Source: Ignavibacteriales bacterium
GTDB lineage: Bacteria > Bacteroidota > Ignavibacteria > Ignavibacteriales > Melioribacteraceae
DNA: 5,027 nucleotides
Assembly: GCA_007280825.1 (NCBI GenBank)
Contig: QYQI01000064.1
Span: forward strand, 1-5,027
Reading direction: 5' to 3'
Below the pieces are notes generated by a model. It searched no databases. It had not been told where the DNA came from and was given only the letters and a program-made list of their open reading frames with translations. This document shows, piece by piece, positions 1 through 5,027 of this stretch (positions are counted from its first letter, which is position 1; the number at the start of each line of letters is the position of its first letter). The translations under genes were made by a program, and so were the position numbers.

Positions 1-2125
1 GGAGCTTGGGATTTTTAGTGTTATGTGGAGTGAGCATTGCAGTTATAAAAATTCTATTGCACTTCTTAAAACTTTACCTCGTAGCGGCGGAAGATTACTT
101 GTTAATGCCGGAGAAGAAAATGCGGGATTGGTTGATATCGGGGATGGACTTGCAATTGCTTTTAAAATAGAAAGTCATAATCATCCATCTGCAGTCGAAC
201 CTTATCAAGGAGCGGCTACCGGTGTAGGCGGAATTCTAAGAGATATTTTTACAATGGGCGCTCGTCCGATTGCATGTTTAAATTCTTTACGATTTGGTCC
301 TCTAACCGATGCAAGAACGAGATATCTTTTTGAAGGAGTTGTAAAAGGAATTGGCGATTACGGAAATTGTTTTGGAGTTCCTACAGTAGCTGGAGAAGTT
401 TATTTCGATGCATCTTATAAAGGTAATCCGCTTGTAAATGCAATGGCAATCGGAGTTGTTGATACTAAACATGTTATCTCAGCTACAGCAAAAGGAAATG
501 GTAATCCTGTAATGATTGTTGGTTCATCAACAGGTCGGGATGGAATTCACGGTGCAACATTTGCATCGGAAGAAATTTCTGAAAAGTCGGAAGCAAAACG
601 TCCATCGGTTCAAGTAGGAGATCCTTTTACAGAAAAACTTTTACTTGAAGCTACTTTAGAAATAATTAAAGAAGATTTAGTTGTTGGTATACAAGATATG
701 GGTGCGGCAGGAATTTCATGTTCAACTTCCGAGATGAGCGCTAAAGGTGAATCCGGAATGATAATAGATTTGAACAAAGTTCCTCTTCGTGAAGATTCTA
801 TGACTGCTTATGAAATTATGTTATCCGAAAGCCAGGAGAGAATGCTTGTTGTTGCCAAGAAAGGATGCGAAGAAAGAGTTAGAGAAATTTTTTCTAAGTG
901 GGATTTACACTGCGAAATAATTGGTGAGGTAACAGATAAGCAGAAAGTAATTATTAATTATCAAGGTGAGAAGAAAGCGGAAATTTCTCCTATCGAACTT
1001 GTACTTGGCGGTAATGCACCGGTTTATTTTAGAGAAACCGCAGAACCAAAATATCTTGAAGAGACTAGAAAATTTAATTGCAGGAAATTACCTGAACCGG
1101 AAAGTTTAGGAGAAGTGTTCGAAAAAATATTTTCATCACCAAATATTGCATCTAAACGCTGGGTCTATCAACAGTATGATTCAATGGTTAGAACAAATAC
1201 AATTGTTGGTCCTGGTTCCGATTCAGCTGTGATCTATATAAAAGATACAAATAAAGCCATTGCAGCAAAAACTGATTGTAACGGAAGATATGTTTATCTA
1301 AATCCGAAAGAGGGAACAAAGATTGCTGTTGCAGAATCTGCACGCAATGTAGTTTGCAGCGGCGCAATTCCTCTTGCAATTACAAATTGTTTGAACTTCG
1401 GCAATCCATACAAACCCGAAATGTTCTGGACTTTCAAAAAAGCTATTGAAGGAATGGGAGAAGCGTGCAGATTTTTCAACACGCCTGTAACCGGCGGCAA
1501 TGTAAGTTTCTATAATGAAAGTCCTGATACTTCAGTTTTTCCCACTCCGGTTATTGGTATGGTAGGACTGATTGAAAATTTAGAAAATATTACAACAGCA
1601 GAATTCAAAAAAGAAAATGATTTGATCTATCTGCTAGGCGAAGATTACGAAGAAGTTGGCGGAAGCGAATATTTAAAATTGATTCACAATTTAGTTGCCG
1701 GAGAGATACCGCGGATTGATCTTCAAACAGAAAAAGATCTTCATAAACTTATTCTTCATCTTATTGATAACGGATTAATTAATTCTGCACACGATATTTC
1801 TGATGGCGGAATAATTACTGCAATTGCCGAAAGTTGTATAATCAATCCGGCAAAAGCATTGGGTGCAAAAGTAAAAATTCCCATAAAGAAGCGTGAGGAT
1901 TTTTCTTTTTTCTCCGAATCACAATCAAGAGTTATTGTTTCGGTTGATCCCGCATCGCAAGAAAAATTTGAAAAAATAGTTTCAAAAAGTTTTACCCCAT
2001 TTTTATTGCTAGGAAAAGTTGAAGGAACAAGTTTGAATGTTAATGATCAGTATGATTTTCCAATTTACCAGTTAATAGATCTTTATTATTCAGCAATTCA
2101 AAAGAGAATGGATTTTGCGCAATAA
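1..2125 (+). CDS. purL: Phosphoribosylformylglycinamidine synthase subunit PurL (5'-truncated by window edge)
   Basis: PurL makes FGAM from FGAR, ATP and ammonia in the fourth step of de novo purine synthesis, in the cytoplasm. In the small type it works with PurQ (glutaminase) and PurS. The reading frame is open from base 2, where ELGIFSV precedes the first visible Met (base 23), so that Met is internal. By recalled comparison with Bacillus PurL (about 742 residues), roughly 45 N-terminal residues lie outside the window. Numbering from base 2, the catalytic-His motif MWSEHCSYK is at about 8-16 and the nucleotide/Mg site KIESHNHPSAVEPYQGAATG at about 55-74. GIQDMGAAG (about 230), LSESQERM (about 275), MVRTNTIVGPGSD (about 396-408) and SAHDISDGG (about 596) follow in family order. 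The two AIRS-like N/C domain pairs therefore look intact and no frameshift is visible. The stop overlaps the next gene. The family call is very secure; purS and purQ are not in view. Confidence 0.98.
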   Translation, partial: ELGIFSVMWSEHCSYKNSIALLKTLPRSGGRLLVNAGEENAGLVDIGDGLAIAFKIESHNHPSAVEPYQGAATGVGGILRDIFTMGARPIACLNSLRFGPLTDARTRYLFEGVVKGIGDYGNCFGVPTVAGEVYFDASYKGNPLVNAMAIGVVDTKHVISATAKGNGNPVMIVGSSTGRDGIHGATFASEEISEKSEAKRPSVQVGDPFTEKLLLEATLEIIKEDLVVGIQDMGAAGISCSTSEMSAKGESGMIIDLNKVPLREDSMTAYEIMLSESQERMLVVAKKGCEERVREIFSKWDLHCEIIGEVTDKQKVIINYQGEKKAEISPIELVLGGNAPVYFRETAEPKYLEETRKFNCRKLPEPESLGEVFEKIFSSPNIASKRWVYQQYDSMVRTNTIVGPGSDSAVIYIKDTNKAIAAKTDCNGRYVYLNPKEGTKIAVAESARNVVCSGAIPLAITNCLNFGNPYKPEMFWTFKKAIEGMGEACRFFNTPVTGGNVSFYNESPDTSVFPTPVIGMVGLIENLENITTAEFKKENDLIYLLGEDYEEVGGSEYLKLIHNLVAGEIPRIDLQTEKDLHKLILHLIDNGLINSAHDISDGGIITAIAESCIINPAKALGAKVKIPIKKREDFSFFSESQSRVIVSVDPASQEKFEKIVSKSFTPFLLLGKVEGTSLNVNDQYDFPIYQLIDLYYSAIQKRMDFAQ
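2103..2117 (+). promoter_or_regulatory. Ribosome binding site and TTG start of the yihY-like gene inside the purL end
   Basis: AGAGA (2103-2107) lies 7 bases before TTG at 2115-2117, a modest Shine-Dalgarno match. The frame is closed upstream by TAG at 2076-2078, and no in-frame ATG or GTG occurs between that stop and the ATG at 2220. The 2220 ATG has no purine-rich site before it. It would also remove the amphipathic N-terminal stretch that YihY proteins carry ahead of the first membrane helix. TTG at 2115 is therefore the preferred start, which gives an 11-base overlap with purL. Confidence 0.6.
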
Positions 2126-3047
2126 GATATTAAAATCAATCGGCTCTGTAATTTCTTTATCAACCTACAGAAAGATAATTTCTTTTCTCAAACATTATGT
2201 TCTTGGACTTTTCAAAAAAATGGATGAGAACAATACCTTTTTTGCCGGTGCTGGAATTTCATTTTCTCTTTTACTTGGTATGATTCCATTTCTACTACTT
2301 TTATTTTCTGTTCTAGGAAATATTTTTGATCAGTCGGTTATTGAATCTCAAGTAAATAATTTTATAGATCAGACAATTCCATACGCGGCGTATGCTAATT
2401 ATATCAAACGAATTATAAGTTCGCGCTTGCCTGAAGTAATTGAATACAAAACTTTAGCCGGGTATGTTGGTGTTATAGGATTACTGTTTACATCAACCTG
2501 GATTTTCAGCAGCATAAGAACAATTTTGAATCATATCTATCATGTTAAAATTCAGAAAGGTTACTTGTATGGATTAATACGTGATATTCTTATGGTTATT
2601 CTGTTAGTCTTTATCATTACAATTTTCACTTTTATTGTTCCTGCATTGAATATCATTTATGAGTTAACCAAACATTATGATTTTGTTCAATCTTATACTC
2701 AAAGCTCACTTTGGAATATTCTAGTATATGGAGTCTCGCTATTATTAATGTTTGGATTATTCTTCGCTCTCTATTATTTAATTCCTTATGAACAATTAGG
2801 GAAAAAAGTTGCTGCCGTAAGCGCATTATGGACAACATTACTTTGGGAAATTGCCCGCAGTGTTTTTGGTTATTACGTTAATAATGTATTAAGCTCAAAT
2901 CCGTTGTATGGAGCTTTTGTTTTGATCATTGCGATTTTATTATGGCTCTTTTATTCTGCATGTTTATTTATTGTTGGAGCTGAGATTGGACAGTTGTACA
3001 GAGAGAGACAAATAAATAAAATTGTTCATGCCGGCGGAGACACTTAA
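2115..3047 (+). CDS. YihY/BrkB-family (UPF0761-like) inner-membrane protein
   Basis: This is a 310-residue integral membrane protein of the YihY/virulence factor BrkB family. Members were once mislabelled ribonuclease BN, and their biochemical role is unsettled. Six hydrophobic segments are visible at about residues 43-68, 112-134, 155-182, 199-222, 230-252 and 264-293. Family signatures are present: MDENNTFFAGAGISFSLLLG before and in helix 1 (compare the IDEDN..TLAG..AY pattern of E. coli YihY), TSTWIFSSIRTILNHIYHV after helix 2, and a C-terminal NPLYGAF...LLWLFYSACLF followed by GAEIGQLYRER. The length is normal for the family. The gene overlaps the purL end by 11 bases with a TTG start, suggesting co-transcription and translational coupling. 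That pairing gives no clear functional link. The family call is firm; substrate and function are unknown. Confidence 0.93.
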   Translation: MRNKILKSIGSVISLSTYRKIISFLKHYVLGLFKKMDENNTFFAGAGISFSLLLGMIPFLLLLFSVLGNIFDQSVIESQVNNFIDQTIPYAAYANYIKRIISSRLPEVIEYKTLAGYVGVIGLLFTSTWIFSSIRTILNHIYHVKIQKGYLYGLIRDILMVILLVFIITIFTFIVPALNIIYELTKHYDFVQSYTQSSLWNILVYGVSLLLMFGLFFALYYLIPYEQLGKKVAAVSALWTTLLWEIARSVFGYYVNNVLSSNPLYGAFVLIIAILLWLFYSACLFIVGAEIGQLYRERQINKIVHAGGDT

Positions 3048-3057
3048 ATATAATTCC

Positions 3058-3094
3058 CACATAAAAAATTTAAATGTGAACTTTTATTAAGTTC
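3058..3094. repeat. Two abutting short inverted repeats in the spacer before the YD-repeat gene
   Basis: The 86-base spacer holds CACAT (3058-3062) pairing with ATGTG (3074-3078). It also holds GAACTT (3078-3083) pairing with AAGTTC (3089-3094) across a 5-base loop. The two share base 3078, so they could not both form fully. Neither is followed by a T-run, so they are poor intrinsic terminators. They could be an operator or a weak RNA structure, but in DNA this AT-rich they may be chance. Confidence 0.25.
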
Positions 3095-3133
3095 GATTGT
3101 TAAAGTAAAAATATCATTCAACGGAGATTCTTC

Positions 3134-4087
3134 ATGCCAATAAAAATAAATACTCAAAGCAATTTATTATTCCATAGTTTTGTTTTAATTCTTCTTTGGT
3201 TTGCATTTTGTTCTTCGGAAAGTAGTTTTGCTCAAGGTGTAAGTCCTAACACAAAGAAAAAAGGAGATTTTGTATCACAGGATGCAACCGAACTTAATAA
3301 AATCAAACAGCTTAAAGTAAAGACACGAACAAAATATGCAGCCAACTATGATTTAAGCGGAAAAATGGTTTCCCCAAAAATCGCATCAGAAGAAATTTTT
3401 AATAGAAAAGGTTTATTAACACAAAAGGAAGAATATAATGGAATGGGAAATGTAGTTGCCAAATATAAATTTAGTTATGATTCTAAAAATAACCCCATCA
3501 AAGCAGAATCAGTTGAATCGGATGGAAGGACAGGTTTACAAGTATCTAAATATGATTCACGCGGTAACGAAATTGAGAGACGTATGACTACAAAAAGACG
3601 AAATAAAACTGAAACACAAATGCTTTTTAAGTATGATCAGGAAGACAATCTTATTGAGACTAAAAATTTTGATAATAATAAACTATCAGATATACTCATT
3701 ACTTCTTATAACAATGGTAAAAGAGTTGGTTCAATTGTAAAAGATGAAAAAGGAAATACCATATTAACAATTACTCCTGAATATGATTCTAACGGTAAAT
3801 TGATAAAAGAAACACGAAAAAATTCTTCTGTTAATGTTGTATACGCTTATAGATATGATTCAAAGGGAAATCTAATTGAAATGGTAGATGATGAGACAAA
3901 GCGTTATTATAATTATGATGAGAAGAGTAATGTAACTGAGCACAAAATGTATTTACTTGACGGAAGACGTCAATTAAGATTAATGTTTAAGTATGGATCT
4001 AATGGTTTGCAGAATGAAATCTTAAGATTTGATAACAATGAGAAACCGATTTTAAACACAAGTTTTAAGTACGAGTACTATAAATAA
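3134..4087 (+). CDS. Exported YD-repeat (RHS-like) protein of unknown function
   Basis: This 317-residue protein begins with a signal peptide: a short basic start, then a hydrophobic core at about 11-25, with likely signal peptidase I cleavage after SFA near residue 33. A Cys at 26 (FAFC) does not fit a good lipobox. The mature part is charged and consists of degenerate YD-type repeats about 20-27 residues apart. Tyr-Asp or its variants occur near residues 71, 115, 140, 167, 191, 217, 241, 261 and 287, usually as [K/R/S]YDSxGNxIE followed by a charged strand. Such repeats fold as beta-hairpins in RHS/YD proteins. There is no RHS core signature, toxin tip or transmembrane anchor, so it is not a full Rhs/polymorphic toxin. 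It probably acts in the periplasm or outside the cell. The start is supported by GGAGA (3123-3127) six bases upstream. The product class is clear; the role is not known. Confidence 0.85.
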   Translation: MPIKINTQSNLLFHSFVLILLWFAFCSSESSFAQGVSPNTKKKGDFVSQDATELNKIKQLKVKTRTKYAANYDLSGKMVSPKIASEEIFNRKGLLTQKEEYNGMGNVVAKYKFSYDSKNNPIKAESVESDGRTGLQVSKYDSRGNEIERRMTTKRRNKTETQMLFKYDQEDNLIETKNFDNNKLSDILITSYNNGKRVGSIVKDEKGNTILTITPEYDSNGKLIKETRKNSSVNVVYAYRYDSKGNLIEMVDDETKRYYNYDEKSNVTEHKMYLLDGRRQLRLMFKYGSNGLQNEILRFDNNEKPILNTSFKYEYYK

Positions 4088-4098
4088 TCATTAAGAAT

Positions 4099-4138
4099 AA
4101 AAAAGTCCGACTGAATTACATTCTGCCGGACTTTTTTT
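4099..4138. terminator. Bidirectional intrinsic terminator between convergent genes
   Basis: AAAAAAGTCCG (4099-4109) pairs with CGGACTTTTTT (4127-4137), and the loop can add a small GAAT/ATTC stem (4113-4116 with 4120-4123). The arms end in a T-run on the + strand (4132-4138) and an A-run (4099-4104) that becomes a T-run on the - strand. It lies 11 bases after the YD-repeat gene and 9 bases beyond the stop of the convergent HEAT gene, so it can serve both. Confidence 0.9.
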
Positions 4139-4147
4139 GTATCGGAA

Positions 4148-4594
4148 CTAATTTTTAAATGCTATATCGTTTTCGTTTACAGGATGTTCATTTAAATATT
4201 TTTGATAAAGATAACCAGTGTAAAATCTTTCACACATTCTTCTTGTTTTTTCACAATCGGAAAATTTAGCAAGACGGCTTACTAAGTAGACACCCTGAGC
4301 ATTACCAATCTTTACAAGAGACAATGCAGCTATAACACGCTCTTCAAGAGTTTTCCCTTCTCGAAGAATCTGCAGTAAAGGTATGACTGCTTTTTGCGAT
4401 TTCATTTCACCAAGATTAAATGCGCAGCTAACACGCAATCCTTCATTATCGAATGCTAAACCAATTAATCTGTTTAATTCAATTGTCTCAAAAGAGTTTG
4501 CTTTTATGTTGGGCTTATTCACTTCCGCGAAAGAAAATCCTGTGAATAGCAATAATGAGAGTATTAGGAACGATGAAAAATATTTTGCTTTCAT
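4148..4594 (-). CDS. Small exported HEAT-repeat protein
   Basis: This 148-residue protein has a clear signal peptide: MKAK, a hydrophobic core at about 8-19, and likely cleavage after SFA at residue 23. The mature part is an alpha-helical HEAT-like array. One unit at about 50-79 reads NEGLRVSCAFNLGEMKSQKA and continues VIPLLQILRE. A second at about 82-110 reads LEERVIAALSLVKIGNAQG and continues VYLVSRLAK. A helical tail contains EKTRRMCERFY. HEAT arrays usually bind other proteins, and no catalytic residues are seen. The mature part has three Cys (57, 114, 121), of unclear meaning. GAGG (4600-4603, - strand) five bases before ATG supports the start. The gene follows an ECF-like promoter and a tiny leader ORF, suggesting control by an alternative sigma factor, perhaps in an envelope stress response (inference). 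I recall similar short HEAT proteins near ECF sigma/anti-sigma genes in related genomes, but cannot confirm this here. Confidence 0.85.
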   Translation of the reverse strand: MKAKYFSSFLILSLLLFTGFSFAEVNKPNIKANSFETIELNRLIGLAFDNEGLRVSCAFNLGEMKSQKAVIPLLQILREGKTLEERVIAALSLVKIGNAQGVYLVSRLAKFSDCEKTRRMCERFYTGYLYQKYLNEHPVNENDIAFKN

Positions 4595-4601
4595 GTTATC
4601 C

Positions 4602-4634
4602 TCACTTGCAATGTTTAATTAATTGGCGAGTCAT
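4602..4634 (-). CDS. Putative ten-codon leader ORF (MTRQLIKHCK), possible relic of an ECF sigma gene start
   Basis: On the - strand, ATG at 4634-4632 opens a ten-codon frame, MTRQLIKHCK, closed by TGA at 4604-4602. GAAGG (4643-4647) lies eight bases upstream as a plausible Shine-Dalgarno site. The TGA overlaps the GAGG site of the HEAT gene, so translation of the leader would bring ribosomes onto that start. The peptide resembles the usual N-terminus of ECF sigma factors (MTDxELIxxCKxGD). The next codon after the stop is GGA (Gly), which fits the K-x-G pattern with a stop at x. It may be a coupled leader peptide, a decayed gene start or chance; the sequence alone cannot decide. Confidence 0.4.
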   Translation of the reverse strand: MTRQLIKHCK

Positions 4635-4653
4635 TTCTTTCGCCTTCACACAT

Positions 4654-4682
4654 TAAGACGGCAATATTTTAAAAAGGTTGCA
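4654..4682 (-). promoter_or_regulatory. ECF-sigma-type promoter for the HEAT-repeat gene
   Basis: On the - strand, TGCAACC (4682-4676) serves as the -35 element, followed by a T-run. CGTCTTA (4660-4654) serves as the -10 element. The AAC and GTC cores are 17 bases apart, as in ECF/sigma-E promoters (GGAACTT N15-16 GTC). AT-rich sequence upstream could act as an UP element. Transcription would start at about 4645-4650, giving a leader of about 50-55 bases. The promoter lies between the terminator of the upstream gene and the HEAT gene, where one is needed. Confidence 0.6.
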
Positions 4683-4717
4683 CGAAAATTTAAAAACCAC
4701 ATATTCATGCGATGGGC

Positions 4718-4750
4718 AAAAAAAATCCTCAACTAAAATGTTGAGGATTT
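4718..4750 (-). terminator. Intrinsic terminator of the outer-membrane protein gene
   Basis: AAATCCTCAAC (4723-4733) and GTTGAGGATTT (4740-4750) form a perfect 11-base-pair stem with a 6-base loop. On the - strand the stem runs into eight T (complement of the A-run at 4718-4725), an ideal rho-independent terminator. It lies 27 bases after the stop of the gene entering from the right edge. It separates that gene from the HEAT gene, which therefore needs its own promoter. Confidence 0.92.
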
Positions 4751-4777
4751 GAAAACAATTGCACTATACCGGAAATT

Positions 4778-5027
4778 TTATAACTTCCAATCACATCCGA
4801 TTTCTAAAGAACCATATTTTAATGTTCCGAATCCCAGTCTTCCGGAAATTGCAAAAGTTGATGATACCCAATATCTTCCTCCGCCTTGAAATCCAAGCCA
4901 CAAACCTCCGCGAGACGGCGATGGATACATTCCGGAATTATTCCCTTTATATTTTACATATCCGGCATCGAAAGCAAGAATAAGACCCGCCCATAGATCA
5001 ATTTTTTCATTCGTTAACTTAAAATGA
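4778..5027 (-). CDS. C-terminal end of a probable outer-membrane beta-barrel protein (truncated by window edge)
   Basis: The - strand frame is open from base 5026 to TAA at 4780-4778, giving 82 residues with no start codon that looks genuine, so the gene begins beyond the right edge. The fragment is rich in Gly, aromatic and alternating polar/hydrophobic residues (LWAGLILAFDAGYVKY, GGLWLGFQGGG, RYWVSSTFAISGRLGFGTL). It ends in YGSLEIGCDWKL. That pattern fits the last strands of an outer-membrane beta-barrel, which would imply export with a signal peptide and BAM-dependent insertion. The strong terminator just after the stop supports it as a real gene end. The exact family is not recognised. 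Overlapping + strand reading frames are shadows. Confidence 0.72.
   Translation of the reverse strand, partial: HFKLTNEKIDLWAGLILAFDAGYVKYKGNNSGMYPSPSRGGLWLGFQGGGRYWVSSTFAISGRLGFGTLKYGSLEIGCDWKL

Noticed and set aside
1188..1500. Two overlapping - strand open frames (63 and 68 codons) inside purL.
   Set aside because: They lie entirely within a strongly conserved purL coding region and show no family features, so they are shadows.
2653..2838. 61-codon - strand open frame inside the YihY-like gene.
   Set aside because: It is antisense to membrane helices of a recognised family and has no recognisable features.
3049..3054. TATAAT just after the YihY-like gene as a -10 box for the YD-repeat gene.
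   Set aside because: The nearest -35-like hexamer, TTGTTC at 3022-3027, is 21 bases away, too far for a standard promoter, and TATAAT is expected by chance in such AT-rich DNA. The YD-repeat gene may use another promoter or readthrough.
4383..4622. 79-codon + strand open frame opposite the HEAT-repeat gene.
   Set aside because: It is the antisense shadow of a gene that has a signal peptide, a ribosome site and HEAT repeats on the other strand.
4615..4653. A second tiny - strand frame (MCEGERNDSPIN) just after the ECF-like -10 element.
   Set aside because: Its ATG would fall at or upstream of the likely transcript start, and it has no ribosome site; the overlapping MTRQLIKHCK frame is better supported.
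4759..4983. 74-codon + strand open frame near the right edge.
   Set aside because: The - strand frame over the same bases has outer-membrane-barrel composition and a matching terminator; the + frame has neither.

Overview
The window is AT-rich, densely coded bacterial DNA. It holds two partial genes at the edges and three complete genes between them, with no sign of mobile elements, CRISPR arrays, tRNA or rRNA. The style suggests a free-living member of the Bacteroidota/Chlorobiota/Ignavibacteriota group, possibly an Ignavibacteria relative. This rests on low GC, a small-type PurL, secreted YD-repeat and HEAT-repeat proteins, a C-terminal outer-membrane-barrel fragment and an ECF-sigma-like promoter. 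The taxonomic guess is an inference from gene style; no marker in the window proves it.

Left part (1-3047, + strand): the window opens inside purL, which encodes the FGAM synthase large subunit of de novo purine synthesis. Only about 45 N-terminal residues appear to be missing. The purL stop overlaps by 11 bases a TTG-started gene for a YihY/BrkB-family inner-membrane protein, so the two are probably co-transcribed and translationally coupled. No functional link between them is evident.

Middle (3048-4138, + strand): an 86-base spacer leads to a gene for an exported 317-residue protein built almost entirely of degenerate YD (RHS-like) repeats. It ends at a strong hairpin with A- and T-tracts on both sides, which can terminate this gene and the convergent gene that follows.

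Right part (4148-5027, - strand): a small exported HEAT-repeat protein is preceded by a good match to an ECF-sigma-type promoter and a ten-codon leader ORF. The leader peptide reads like the first residues of an ECF sigma factor, and its stop codon lies inside the ribosome binding site of the HEAT gene. Further right, a terminator reading leftwards closes a gene that enters from the right edge and encodes the C-terminal end of a probable outer-membrane beta-barrel protein.

The part most worth a second look is the 80-base control region of the HEAT gene (4600-4682). It looks either like a relic of an autoregulated sigma-factor gene or like a coupled leader peptide. The other genes look ordinary for this kind of genome.
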